Assembly: GCA_016720935.1 (NCBI GenBank)
Contig: JADKJP010000004.1
Span: 62,001-126,000, forward strand
Source of the DNA: Bacteroidota bacterium
GTDB lineage: Bacteria; Bacteroidota; Bacteroidia; AKYH767-A; 2013-40CM-41-45
DNA length: 64,000 nucleotides
Direction: 5' to 3'
Shown here: in pieces, positions 25,296 through 35,900 of the stretch
How positions within the stretch are numbered: position 1 is the stretch's first letter
How the letters are laid out: the number at the start of each line of letters is the position of its first letter
The notes under the pieces: model-generated
What the model was told of the DNA's origin: nothing
Databases searched by the model: none
Seen by the model: only the letters and a program-made list of their open reading frames with translations
Translations under genes and position numbers: made by a program

Positions 25296-26278
25296 CCTTC
25301 CCTCCTCTTTCCAAGCTTGAATCCAAAAACAAAAAAACAACCGATCAAAGCAGGAAGTACCAGGTTGATGAGCCACAAAGTGATGCTTGCATTCACAACA
25401 GCGATTGGATCAAGCGTAACGGGAGAAAAGAAATAAGTGGCTACTGTCCCTCGTACACCGATTTCCATCCAGGCGATCGTTGGAATGACAGACATCACAT
25501 AATAGGTCATCGCGATCAACAAAAACGCGATTGGAAATGACAGTTCAACACCGAAGATCTTGAGCAACAAATAAAATTGTGTAGTAAATATCATGTAGCG
25601 AACCCATGCCAGTCCTAAGACTGATAACAATTCGCGTGTAGAATAAAATGAAAACACTCTGGGATATTGATTCCAGGAAGCCGGAAGTTTAAATTTCCGG
25701 AAAACATTACTCAACATGGATACATTCAGAAAAAGAAGCAAGCATGCAATCGAAAGTAGAATCAGGAGAATGCTGACACCAGTCCACAGGTATTCGGGAA
25801 GGTTCACAAATAACTTCAGATAAACAATGGTACCAATAGATCCGGTTATGAGTGTTACGAGCAGCTGACTGTAATTTTCTATAACGGTGATCAGCGTACC
25901 TTCGATACGATCAGCTCTACCCAAATGAAAAACTCTGCCTGCATATTCACCTACCCTGTTTGGTGTAAAAAAACTAACAGTGAGTCCGGAGAATACCGCT
26001 TCAAGCGAACGCAGAAAACTTACGTTTTCAATTTTACCAATCATCCTCTTCCATTTCAATGCCTCCACACTCCAATTGAACAACATAAAAAGCAGAACCA
26101 AAACAAAGAGCAGGGGATGATTACCTTCTTTGATGGAAACAAGAATGATGTCCAACCATTGTCCGACTGTCGCCTTGTCCAGGACCGCCTTGTAGATGAA
26201 CCCAAGGGCAGCAGCCGCGATAATGAATTTAATGAGCAGCCAGGTCTTTTTGGAAATATTTCTCTTACTTTGTTCCAT
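25292..26278 (-). CDS. Lysylphosphatidylglycerol-synthase-type membrane protein (putative flippase)
   Basis: The protein of ~328 aa is almost all membrane helices (eight or more), with family features such as GLTVSFFTPNRVGEYAGRVF, ELLSVLGLAWVRYMIF and YYVMSVIPTIAWMEIGVRGT. This matches the UPF0104 / LPG-synthase transmembrane family, which moves lipids or lipid-linked molecules across the inner membrane. There is no synthase domain. I take the ATG at 26278; a TTG five codons earlier (26293) is possible. The stop overlaps the ATG of the glycosyltransferase by four bases, so the two are translated together. ruvC is divergent, with 52 bases between the two ATGs. Confidence 0.82.
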   Translation of the reverse strand: MEQSKRNISKKTWLLIKFIIAAAALGFIYKAVLDKATVGQWLDIILVSIKEGNHPLLFVLVLLFMLFNWSVEALKWKRMIGKIENVSFLRSLEAVFSGLTVSFFTPNRVGEYAGRVFHLGRADRIEGTLITVIENYSQLLVTLITGSIGTIVYLKLFVNLPEYLWTGVSILLILLSIACLLLFLNVSMLSNVFRKFKLPASWNQYPRVFSFYSTRELLSVLGLAWVRYMIFTTQFYLLLKIFGVELSFPIAFLLIAMTYYVMSVIPTIAWMEIGVRGTVATYFFSPVTLDPIAVVNASITLWLINLVLPALIGCFFVFGFKLGKRREG

Positions 26279-26330
26279 ACAGGTTCGCAACAAGTTTACA
26301 TAAAATAAAGTGGAGCTGTATCATGAAATT

Positions 26331-26894
26331 ATGCCTGTACCTTCCGAACGAATTATTCTTGGCATTGACCCCGGAACCAACATCATGGGTTATGGATTAA
26401 TTCGGATCCAGGGCTCCACGATGGAAGTGATTACCATGGGTGTTTTACATCTGCAAAAACTCGACGGCCACGCCCTGAAACTCAAGCGTATTTTCGAGAA
26501 AACGCTTGCCCTGATCGATGAGTACCATCCTGATGACCTTGCCATCGAAGCTCCATTCTTTGGGAAAAATGTGCAGTCGATGTTGAAATTAGGCCGGGCG
26601 CAGGGTGTTGCCATGGCCGCCGGATTGTACCGTACAATCCCGATTTTTGAATATTCTCCAAAAAAAATCAAGCAAAGTATCACCGGTAACGGAAATGCCT
26701 CAAAAGAACAGGTTTCCGCGATGGTACAGACACTTTTACACTTCAAGGAGGCACCAGAGTACCTTGACGCTACGGATGCATTAGCGGCCGCCATTTGCCA
26801 TTATTTTCAGCACAAAAAAGAAACCGGTACAGGGAGCACCCATACCGGTTGGAAATCTTTCCTGGCCTCAAACCCGGGCAGGGTTGTTAAATAA
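26331..26894 (+). CDS. ruvC: Holliday junction resolvase RuvC
   Basis: This 187-aa endonuclease cuts Holliday junctions in recombination repair. All four acidic catalytic residues are visible: D13 (ILGIDPGT), E73 (LAIEAPFFGKN), D146 and D149 (LDATDALAAAICH). NVQSMLKLGRAQG and SPKKIKQSITGNG are family hallmarks. The ATG at 26331 was preferred to an in-frame GTG at 26310 because it gives the family N-terminus with a short lead. The last eight bases overlap the 3' end of the HIT gene on the other strand. The gene stands alone; ruvA and ruvB are not in the window. Confidence 0.94.
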   Translation: MPVPSERIILGIDPGTNIMGYGLIRIQGSTMEVITMGVLHLQKLDGHALKLKRIFEKTLALIDEYHPDDLAIEAPFFGKNVQSMLKLGRAQGVAMAAGLYRTIPIFEYSPKKIKQSITGNGNASKEQVSAMVQTLLHFKEAPEYLDATDALAAAICHYFQHKKETGTGSTHTGWKSFLASNPGRVVK

Positions 26895-27282
26895 ACTGAG
26901 ACCTTATTTTTTGAGCAATTTCCTCCATTTCATCGGGAGGAAAGGATAATTTCGGACTTGCAAAGTTCATGTCACTGACCTTGTTCATTGGAATCAGGTG
27001 GATATGAGCATGAGGTACTTCCAATCCTATAACGGCAATGCCAATCCGTTTGCAAGGAACAGCACTTTTCACAGCTTTTGCTACCCTTTTTGCAAAATCC
27101 CAAAGATCTTTGTGTTGGGCATCCTCTATATCAAAAATATAATCTGTTTCCTGTTTTGGAACCACCAGTGTATGCCCTTTGGCAAGCGGACTAATATCCA
27201 GAAAGGCAAAAAAACGATCGTCCTCAGCAATCTTGTAAGATGGGATTTCTCCGCTAATGATCCGTGTAAAAACAGAGGCCAT
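26887..27282 (-). CDS. HIT family nucleotide-binding hydrolase
   Basis: This 131-aa protein has the full histidine-triad layout: FTRIISGEIPSYKI at the start, FLDISPLAKGHTLVVPK, and the catalytic triad in HAHIHLIP near residue 95. HIT proteins of this branch hydrolyse nucleoside phosphoramidates or dinucleotides; the exact substrate cannot be read from the sequence. It follows greA with only two bases between stop and start, so they form one transcript. It converges on ruvC with an eight-base overlap. Confidence 0.9.
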   Translation of the reverse strand: MASVFTRIISGEIPSYKIAEDDRFFAFLDISPLAKGHTLVVPKQETDYIFDIEDAQHKDLWDFAKRVAKAVKSAVPCKRIGIAVIGLEVPHAHIHLIPMNKVSDMNFASPKLSFPPDEMEEIAQKIRSQFI

Positions 27283-27284
27283 TA

Positions 27285-27755
27285 TTATCTTGAAATTTCA
27301 ATGATTTCAAATTCAATTTTACCGGAAGGGACAGCGATTTCAGCAGTATCCCCAACACTTTTTCCGAGCAAGCCTTTTCCGATCGGTGAGGTAACAGAAA
27401 TTTTTCCCAGTTTCAGATCCGCTTCATTTTCCGCGACGAGGAGATAAGTCATAACAGAACCATTGGTTTTGTTTTTGATTTTCACCTTTGACAATACAAG
27501 GGCTTTGGTATTATCCAACTTGCTTTCATCAACCAGCCTCGCGCTTGCAACGATTTCTTCGAGCTTAGAAATTTTCAATTCCAAAAGTCCCTGTGCATCT
27601 TTCGCCGCGTCATATTCAGCGTTTTCAGAAAGGTCTCCCTTATCACGTGCTTCCGCGATTTGCTGTGAAATCTTAGGACGCTCAATATTTCTAAGTTGAT
27701 AGAGCTCGTCCTGTAATTTTTTCAATCCTTCTGCTGTGAAATATTGTACTGACAT
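27285..27755 (-). CDS. greA: Transcription elongation factor GreA
   Basis: This 156-aa factor rescues backtracked RNA polymerase by stimulating transcript cleavage. The N-terminal coiled coil (1-~75) carries the acidic tip DLSENAEYDAAKDAQ that enters the polymerase channel. The C-terminal FKBP-like domain contains VTSPIGKGLLGKSVGDTAEI. Length and motifs match GreA rather than GreB. It leads a two-gene unit with the HIT gene, and a terminator for the upstream porV-like operon sits 30 bases before its start. Confidence 0.95.
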   Translation of the reverse strand: MSVQYFTAEGLKKLQDELYQLRNIERPKISQQIAEARDKGDLSENAEYDAAKDAQGLLELKISKLEEIVASARLVDESKLDNTKALVLSKVKIKNKTNGSVMTYLLVAENEADLKLGKISVTSPIGKGLLGKSVGDTAEIAVPSGKIEFEIIEISR

Positions 27756-27784
27756 AATGTTTTCAATTTGGGAAATGAATAAAG

Positions 27785-27818
27785 CAAAGCAAGACCCTGT
27801 TCCCGGGGTCTTGCTTTG
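27785..27818 (-). terminator. Terminator of the TonB/PorV-like operon
   Basis: A perfect 13-bp stem (CAAAGCAAGACCC / GGGTCTTGCTTTG) with an 8-base loop lies 32 bases past the porV-like stop and is followed on the minus strand by CTTTATT. Confidence 0.75.
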
Positions 27819-27849
27819 TTAAGACAAATATAAGCTTAAATTTTTTTGT

Positions 27850-28911
27850 TTACAAGGTGAATTTAGCGCCAAAGGAATGAACGCCATCATAGGGGTTAGT
27901 CGCCCGGAAAGAATAATCAATTCCGAATTTTTTACCGGATTTCCCCATGGGCACCTCGATGCTCATACCGGCAGAAGGACCGGAATATACAGTCGTTCTC
28001 AGGTTGTCATCAAACAAATCGGGTTCGTAAGTGAACCCACCACGAAGCATAAAGATGTTTTTAAATCCATATTCAAGACCGGCAGTATACTGGTCATTGG
28101 TAAAAGAATTGGATGTGAAATTCGCGGCAATTGTCAGGCGGTGTTCTTTCGCCAGATTGATATCGTAAGCACCACCGATATTTACAAGAGAAGGGATTTC
28201 AAAACCCTGTGAACGTTGCTCAATTGTCAACTGGTAAACTCCGGAAGCAACAGGTGCGCGTGAAGACAAACCGTCACCACCAAATTTCAAAGGAGTACCT
28301 ACATTTTTCAGAGCAATACCGAATTTGATATTGTCTTTGTCTTCGTTGGTACCGGTCATGTACTGGATTCCCGCGTCAATCGCGATTCCTTTTGCCGACA
28401 AATTCGAAATGTTTTCGTTGATGATTTTCACAGACATTCCGCCATAAATTGAATTCGAGAAAATCTTCGCGTAAGACAATCCGAGATTGATGTATTGCGG
28501 AGAAAATTCACCGAGTCCGCCTTCAGGAGATTCAACAGTGGTTACCTGGATATCACCAAAATCCATTGACATCACGGACAAGCCAAGCACGCCTGCTTCA
28601 CCTACTTTTTGGCTGATACCAAATGCATTGATGTTGATTCCGCTTCCTTTCAGGAAGTTGGTATGACTGAAGATCACTTCCGTCTTTTTGGTAAACGCGA
28701 TACCCGCGACATTTAAGAATGTTGCTTCCAGGCCATGAACAGCACCGCTGTTCGCTCCACCCCATCCGCTGGATCTTGCCCATGGATTGATCAGGAGTTC
28801 TGAAGCTCCGGATTGACCTGCACGGTCAGGATTACCGGCATTTGAAACAACCGGCAACAGGATCGTGAGTAAACCCGCCAATAACTTCTTGCCTCTCATT
28901 ATATTTTTCAT
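27850..28911 (-). CDS. PorV/PorQ-family outer-membrane barrel protein
   Basis: The 353-aa protein has a signal peptide (residues ~1-25, ending VVSNAG) and the PorV/PorQ pattern: NPWARSSGWGGANSGAVHGLEATFLNVAGIAF, then alternating amphipathic strands (GVLGLSVMSMDFGDI, YINLGLSYAKIF, GGMSVKIINENI), ending SFGAKFTL as an outer-membrane barrel does. In T9SS, PorV is the outer-membrane partner that takes cargo from the translocon and passes it to the attachment complex. This copy is not beside known T9SS core genes but is the last gene of an operon with a TonB-dependent receptor and a large exported protein, so it may be a dedicated shuttle or anchor. An alternative ATG lies four codons downstream. 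Confidence 0.82.
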   Translation of the reverse strand: MKNIMRGKKLLAGLLTILLPVVSNAGNPDRAGQSGASELLINPWARSSGWGGANSGAVHGLEATFLNVAGIAFTKKTEVIFSHTNFLKGSGININAFGISQKVGEAGVLGLSVMSMDFGDIQVTTVESPEGGLGEFSPQYINLGLSYAKIFSNSIYGGMSVKIINENISNLSAKGIAIDAGIQYMTGTNEDKDNIKFGIALKNVGTPLKFGGDGLSSRAPVASGVYQLTIEQRSQGFEIPSLVNIGGAYDINLAKEHRLTIAANFTSNSFTNDQYTAGLEYGFKNIFMLRGGFTYEPDLFDDNLRTTVYSGPSAGMSIEVPMGKSGKKFGIDYSFRATNPYDGVHSFGAKFTL

Positions 28912-28952
28912 ATTAATGTTTTTTCGTGCGTGTGTAAAATCAGGAATGAAAA

Positions 28953-31900
28953 TCAGAATGTATCCAGGTCAATCGGACGCATCGCGCCAAACCACTTGAT
29001 GGTGCGCTCTCCAACTCCCGGTGCATCAATGTGGATGATGTACATACCACTTGCGATTGGAACACCCACTGAGTTTTTCAAATCCCAATCAATCGATGTA
29101 CTGGAATTGCTTTCAGGGAAAGTAGAACCGGAGGAATTGTCCAAGGGAGCATCACGTTTGTACGTGCGGATCAATACTCCGGCCGGAGAATAAATACGAA
29201 CTGTACATTTCGGAGGAAGATTCACAATCTTCACACGGTTGTCAAGCTGATTTTGCTCGTAACCGGAGTAAGCATAATATGGATTTGGAACAATATTGAT
29301 AATGTCCAAAGCTGATTTTGCAACTTCAGTCTGTTTAACCAAACCTACTTTTGAATCAGTGCTGAAACGGTAATATGGCTTGTAATCGTTACCGTTGGCA
29401 GTTGAATCATTGGTGAAAGTGCGATACGGGTGTGTCATGCGCAAACGAATCTTCGCATCACTTGACAACCAGGACTGAGCAGGAACCGCCATCGGAATAC
29501 TTACCCACATACAATCTTTCCAGACTTCAGTTAACGTAACTTTCTCAGCATTGGTTAAAGTAGTCGCATTCGGTCGTTGTAATTTCCACAATTTTGAGTG
29601 GAGATGTTCACAACCATCATATGCAGGTCCCCAATAAGATGTATCTGTAGGATTAACGACATTATGAACATTTTTTCTTCCAAAAACATACAGGAAATGT
29701 TTGCCACCAGCAATTACTCTTGGAGTAGCATTTGTATCTGTTGGATAGAAATAAGTCGAGGTAGGATTGAATTTCATATCTCCTCCTGTTTCACCGATGT
29801 AACCGTTATCCGGTGTGATATAGGAATCCTCACCAAATGCAATATTCAAACGCTCACCGGTTTCAACATCCATTGCATATCCCGGGAACCAGCTGTAACC
29901 TGAATCGGTAGTGCTATAAGTTCCATCGATATTCATGGAAGGATGACGGCGAAGAAGGTTTTTCAGGGCTTTTCCTTCAGCATCCTGAAAACGATAGTTC
30001 ATTTCAAATACAACACAACGACTCCATTTACTCTTATCGTTTGTTAAGACTACATCAATTCCATCAAGGAATCGAAGTGAATCCAACTCCTGTGATAATT
30101 TACCGGTGGAAGCTGGTTCCACGGAAGAAGCAGGAGCTAATTTATCTGCAGTACCATCATTATTTACAACACGGAAAGGAGCCCATGTTCCACCAAGAAT
30201 TCTTTCATACACTTCAGGATCATCAATTCCATCCCAGTCTGGACAAGGAGTCGCGTCACAAGATCCGGAACGGATCCAGTTCAATTGTTCATCTCCGTCA
30301 ATATCCGGAACTCCGCCGAGCCAACGGCTGTTTGGATCTGAATAAGTCACAGAAGCCTCAATAAACCCATTACCTCCCGCAGGATATTCTCCCGGAGCTT
30401 TCACCTGGTTGATACTTACATAGAAACCGTAATTCTCGAACAACTGGTCATAAGGGAATTCAAGAGTCTTGATTGAATTATCCGTCTGGCCTGTGTTCAT
30501 GTTTTTCAATCTCCAGTTACCGGTTGAAGTTGCTGTATCAGTAAGCCACAATTCAAAATTACCCGGAACCACTTTCATTGGGTCATAAATGCGGATATCC
30601 ACAGGACCTCTGGCAGCCTGATATGTAGGGAAATCAATTTTACTTTTACCCTGATTAAAAATGATTTCATTCACCTGATCTTGTTTCAGATCAAGAGTAC
30701 CACGATCAGAACCGATATTGTAACCATTACCAAGACCGGTAACACGTGTAATTTCCGGACCATCACCATAGAATGTACTCAACACCAATCCTTCGGATTC
30801 AGGTGTAGAAATGTGAGGGATCGCTGTATACACTTCAATACCTGTTCCTGTAGCACCACGACGGCCCGCGAGGTAAGGTGCACTCAATCCTTCAACATAA
30901 GGATCAAATGTCGCTTCATCAGCATTGTAAGCATAGGCAATTGCCAGGAAATAATAAGTCTTGTGATTTACAAGAGTCGGATCACCGGAAGAGAATGCAT
31001 CAGTTGTAACCCGGAATGTATGACGCAATCCATTGTCTTCACCATTTACCTCCTCAACCGGAGCAAATGCATTCATGTCAGGCTGAAAATACTGATTCAC
31101 GATTTGCGCAACACCATTTTTAATATCGCACTGGAAAACCAAACGCGCTTTATCAGCGTTCTTCAGATCATTCGTCGTTACATCAGGAGAAGCAACCTGG
31201 TAAACTTTATATCCTTCAAAAGTGAAATAAGAAAGAGTTGATGTTACAGCAGGATCTTTTTCTTTATACAACTCTTTGTAGTTGTTTGAACTCGGAAGAT
31301 TGGACAAAGACATGATCAATTCTCTGTCAAGCTCACGAATGGTGAGTTTTGGAGCATCCGGTCCGTCAACAATTTTAAAGCAATTGTCAAAAAGTATCTG
31401 TGCTTTATCATCCGCAAGACGTAACAATTTCACGGAAGCCAAAGGTCCACCTGATGAAGTTCTTGCCCAAACAGCTCCTGTAGTGATAAAATTCACAGCT
31501 CCGGGTTGAAGTGTAAAGCTACCTGCCGACTGGAGGAAACGACGGTCATCCGGCTGGTTTGGCGGATCACCGGGTTTTGGATAGTTCTCCGACCACTGGA
31601 ACAATCCTGTTACTCCATGAGTCCCCCATCCCGCAGGATCGGTTTCTCCCGGGAACATGAAATCACAACTATCACCACCTGACTGATAGCCATTACCACC
31701 ATAAAGCAGTTTTGATCCATCTTTCCAGATACCACGGAGATAATTGTAATAGTGAAGATCAGTAGAAGGGTTTCCAATGTTGGAAAAGTCGTTGTTATAA
31801 TAAACGAACTTAGACATGATGATTTGCTCACCCGCTTCGTCAATCACACTATCACGGTCATTGTCGACATGGTCACTATCGTCAGCGATAGGACCTTCAA

Positions 31901-32939
31901 AGAAGTCCATACCGATAGCAGGAGGATTGAAACCGTAACCGGTTGCACCATCGTCATCCGCGTCTCCATTGTAGCAATATCCAAAACCACGCTTTACATC
32001 ACAACCCACATAGTCATCGAAAGCATTTCCAAGATCCGCGTCTACCCATGAACCGAAATAGGTATTGTTCAGAATTGTAGAAGCACGGTTAATGATTTTG
32101 TACTTGTAGAAAGTCATGTTATTGATTTCATCGTTGGTATTGAATCCAAAAGCCTGGGCCTGGATTTCCACACCGATGTTGTAACGGCTTCCGGTTTCAG
32201 AATGTGTATTACCGGCATCATTGAACACCCACCAGATAGTCTGATCACCGAGAAGATACTCACCGCATCTTTGTTCAGTAGAAGAAAGATTAAATCTTGG
32301 ATAGTCTCCGCTTTGATAATCATAAACTCCGTTTGAATCGATGTCTTCAAATGGAGCAAGATATTTTCCCTGAAATAAAGTTGCATCACCATTTCCCGGC
32401 CATGTCTTGATGGCATCCGGAACATCGTAACCATCCAGGTCTCCGCTGTGAGCATTGAAATAATTTACAAAATCCGCGACTTCCGCTTTTGTAATCTTCC
32501 AATGTTTGTCGTATTTCTGACACACATCGTTCGTGATGGTTGCATTGGTCGTATCCAATGGACCCGGCCAGAAATCACTTCCTGACTGACGATAGGTCTG
32601 AGCTGCCATTTTAAGGTTACCCTGGTTGTCCAGTCCGCCCACCCAGATTGCTCCGGAGAAAAGTGAATGCTTACCGGAACCATACGGTACTTCGTATTCG
32701 GCATTACCTACAAGATCCCACCACATATCACCGTTGATATAAATCGGTGTACGGACATTATTAATATCAAGATCTGCCCTTCCCTTTGAAGGAGTACAAC
32801 CGGCAAAAACCTTGTGGCTGCCTGCATCCGGAGCCGCCATCCTGTGCTGTCCGATGTTTTCTTTTCCCTGAGTGAGCACTGACAGCCCAAGGAATAAGAA
32901 CATTGCTTTGGCGAATTTAATCATGGTATATCGAGTCAT
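28953..32939 (-). CDS. Large exported surface protein with NPYY-type C-terminal domain
   Basis: The 1328-aa protein has a signal peptide (an alternative ATG at 32924 gives a tighter one: MIKFAKAMFLFLGLSVLTQG). The body contains several acidic DxDxD stretches that look like calcium loops (DADDDGATGYG, DNDRDSVIDEAGE, DIDGDEQLNW) and aromatic-rich beta segments. The last ~110 residues start with IVPNPYYAYSGYEQN and contain VRIYSPAGVLIRTYKRD and ASGMYIIHID. This resembles a T9SS sorting domain, but it runs on past the usual end as KWFGAMRPIDLDTF. It lies between a TonB-dependent receptor (31 bases upstream) and a PorV-like barrel (41 bases downstream) in one operon. I do not recognise a catalytic domain. 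Confidence 0.75.
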   Translation of the reverse strand: MTRYTMIKFAKAMFLFLGLSVLTQGKENIGQHRMAAPDAGSHKVFAGCTPSKGRADLDINNVRTPIYINGDMWWDLVGNAEYEVPYGSGKHSLFSGAIWVGGLDNQGNLKMAAQTYRQSGSDFWPGPLDTTNATITNDVCQKYDKHWKITKAEVADFVNYFNAHSGDLDGYDVPDAIKTWPGNGDATLFQGKYLAPFEDIDSNGVYDYQSGDYPRFNLSSTEQRCGEYLLGDQTIWWVFNDAGNTHSETGSRYNIGVEIQAQAFGFNTNDEINNMTFYKYKIINRASTILNNTYFGSWVDADLGNAFDDYVGCDVKRGFGYCYNGDADDDGATGYGFNPPAIGMDFFEGPIADDSDHVDNDRDSVIDEAGEQIIMSKFVYYNNDFSNIGNPSTDLHYYNYLRGIWKDGSKLLYGGNGYQSGGDSCDFMFPGETDPAGWGTHGVTGLFQWSENYPKPGDPPNQPDDRRFLQSAGSFTLQPGAVNFITTGAVWARTSSGGPLASVKLLRLADDKAQILFDNCFKIVDGPDAPKLTIRELDRELIMSLSNLPSSNNYKELYKEKDPAVTSTLSYFTFEGYKVYQVASPDVTTNDLKNADKARLVFQCDIKNGVAQIVNQYFQPDMNAFAPVEEVNGEDNGLRHTFRVTTDAFSSGDPTLVNHKTYYFLAIAYAYNADEATFDPYVEGLSAPYLAGRRGATGTGIEVYTAIPHISTPESEGLVLSTFYGDGPEITRVTGLGNGYNIGSDRGTLDLKQDQVNEIIFNQGKSKIDFPTYQAARGPVDIRIYDPMKVVPGNFELWLTDTATSTGNWRLKNMNTGQTDNSIKTLEFPYDQLFENYGFYVSINQVKAPGEYPAGGNGFIEASVTYSDPNSRWLGGVPDIDGDEQLNWIRSGSCDATPCPDWDGIDDPEVYERILGGTWAPFRVVNNDGTADKLAPASSVEPASTGKLSQELDSLRFLDGIDVVLTNDKSKWSRCVVFEMNYRFQDAEGKALKNLLRRHPSMNIDGTYSTTDSGYSWFPGYAMDVETGERLNIAFGEDSYITPDNGYIGETGGDMKFNPTSTYFYPTDTNATPRVIAGGKHFLYVFGRKNVHNVVNPTDTSYWGPAYDGCEHLHSKLWKLQRPNATTLTNAEKVTLTEVWKDCMWVSIPMAVPAQSWLSSDAKIRLRMTHPYRTFTNDSTANGNDYKPYYRFSTDSKVGLVKQTEVAKSALDIINIVPNPYYAYSGYEQNQLDNRVKIVNLPPKCTVRIYSPAGVLIRTYKRDAPLDNSSGSTFPESNSSTSIDWDLKNSVGVPIASGMYIIHIDAPGVGERTIKWFGAMRPIDLDTF

Positions 32940-32970
32940 TTTTTTACGCGATTTAAAACAGAAGGGAAGA

Positions 32971-35900
32971 TTAGAAATTCAACTGAACACCCAAACGAAT
33001 CCGGCGCGGGAGACTGTAATTGCCCGGATTATTTTCAGCGATTGTGTACAGATCAATATATGATTGTGGACTAACCTGAGAAGCGATACTTGGCTGAGCG
33101 CCTGATGAAGCAAGGTAACCGTCATCATCCGGACTTCCTGTAGCACGATACACTCCGATTACATTCATCGCGTCAAGAAGGTTCAGCACCTGAAGGTAAA
33201 CGTTTGCATAAATCGGGCGGCGTGCTTCTCCATCCACTTTCTTACCAAGTTTGATCTGGAAGCTCTTATCGACCTTCGCGTCAATCTTGAACTGCCATGG
33301 GTAACGTGAACCGTTAATAGAACCGGCAATTGTTGAACGACCATTGGCAGCTGTTGTGAAGTCTGCCTCCGGTGTGATGTTTCCTTTACGTGTATATGGT
33401 GTTCCTGATCCTGCACGAAGTACAAGGTTCAAGCCTGCATCGGAAAATACTTGTTTGCCAAACCAAACCGGACCATCATAATCTTTACCTGAAGAATAGT
33501 GGTAATCAAATGATGTCACGAACGTATGACGTTGGTCAAAACTCAAAGGCAATGTTTCGCGAAGGTTTGTTTGACCTTGTTGAGCAAGAATTCCCGCATT
33601 CGCGTTGGCATCAGAACCGGTACCGTCAGCAAACTGAAGTGTGTAACTGATGTTCATACGGATGTTGCCGGTACGACGAAGGTCATAATTGAAAGTGAGT
33701 CCTTTTACTGTACCAAAGTCGAGGTTACCATAAGTAGAATAAGTGATTGGATACGCATACTGAACAGTAGTGTACTGAATCATATCACGCAACTCTTTGT
33801 AGAACGCCGCGATGGAAAATGCGGAACTGCGACTGATTTTTTGCTGGAACACGATTTCATAATCAGTTGTACGTTCCGGTTTCAAGTCCGGATTACTGAT
33901 TGTACTTGACAACCCTTGAGCAAGGTTGAGATAGGAAACCGGATTAAAACGAATGAGGTTCAAATCCTGTGGACGCTGTGTGAGGATGTCATAGTGTGCA
34001 GCGAAGTAAGCTTCGTCTGAAATCGGGAAAGAGAAGGCGATACGTGGCATTACATTCACTTGCGGCGTATAATCCTTGAATATGCCCGAACGAACACGAC
34101 TGTTCTGAACATCATCATAATTGAATACATACGGCTGAATACCTCCGGTTGACCCGCCATTTTCAACAAGCGGAGTCAGATCTGTAATCTGGTTACCCTG
34201 CGCGTCATACCATTTTTCATCCTTACGGAAACCGGTGATACGGCTTGGGTTTTGGGAATTGTTTACATATACATAGTAATCGCTTCCGATATTATCCGGA
34301 ATATTTCCCAGGTTTTTAGCTTCCTGATCACCGGCAGTGTGTGTTTCAAACAGAAGGTATTTATCTTTCAGTACACTTTGATTCGCGTCAAAACGATCCA
34401 CACGAACACCGATATTGAAAATAAGGTCATTGAAAGTAAAACGATCCTGGATATAACCGGCAATATAATTTGGACGGAACGCATCAATTGCTCGTATGTA
34501 ATTGTTCTCTGAATTTTTGTCATTGATAAACGATTCGAGAGAAGAACTGCTACTCTGCATAGTTCCAAGATAATCGTAACCGTAATAACCGATCAAACCA
34601 TTGCTCAATAACTCATCAGGAGTAAACATACTCAAAGAGAAACGTGAAGGATCAATAGCGTCAACCTGAACAGTATCGTTCATTGCGTAACCAAGTTGGT
34701 CACGAATTTTTTCGTAGAAACCGGGAGCTTTATCTCCATCAAGATTGGTTGAAGGAGCATAAAGTGCTTCGGAATAATCAACCTGAGTGATTGTTTGTCC
34801 GCCAAAATTCACATAAGAAATATGAGCGGAGTTAGGATCTGTACCGGTGATTCTGCTGTTAGCCAATTGGCGCATAAGGCCCCAAAGGTTGTTCGGATTC
34901 ACTGACCAGGCACGATCTGTTCTTTGTTCATATTCTATACCTACAACAAGGTTGTGGTTCTTTAAGTCAGCGGAACCGGAAGCACTGATGCGGAACTGAT
35001 TGTTATCTGTAACACCATAAAAGCTACGGGTCCGTCCAGGAGTTGCCCACAAACCGTAAGTGTTCAATTGAAGACGATTATCGTTGTTGATAAGAGCCCC
35101 GCGATTGATGATGTTAAACAAATTGTCCTGATAACCTGCTGTTCCCAATCCACTTGTCAGATTATAGTATTGAGTAGTGTAATTGGAAGTATTAGGATTC
35201 TGGCTTCCCGGTTCAAAAGTTACGAGTGTATCAAAAGCACCTACCTGGTTGAACACGATAGAGTCGTTATTATTAATGTCTTTTAATGTTACAGGCTGAT
35301 AACCAGGAGAACCGTAGGTTGTAAACTTACCTACATATCCATAATCAAAAATTCTGTCTTTATGAATTGCATTCTGATCCACTTCATGATTGTGTGAATA
35401 ATCGACCTGGATAGAATAATATGCATTTTTAATTCCTGAGGAAGACGTCTTTTCTCTGTCTTCAGAAGTAAATCGCTGAGTAATCTTTGCAAAAGCTCTC
35501 CAGTTTGTTCCGATCGTCTGAGGATTGTTATCGTAATTCATCAAAGAATAAATATCGATATAATCACGGCTTTGTGAACGCTCCAGGGATCCACCCAAAG
35601 TGAATGTAACATTTTTCACAGGACGGAAATCCAGTTTACCATTCAGACGAATCGCGTCTGCTGCCACATTCGGACGGGCTTTCACTTTCTGCAGGCTATC
35701 CATTGTAAAATAATTAGAACGATGGATATAACCATTACCTGAAGGAGATGCAATCAAAGGGTTTTTACGAACGCTTTCCAGGATATCGTCTTTCACGACA
35801 TAAAAAGGAGCTGCGGAAGGTGTCGGATCTTTGTCGTACTGATATTCACCGGAAAGGAAAAATCCGGCAATAGGCTGACCAGATTTTTGACCCGTAGAAT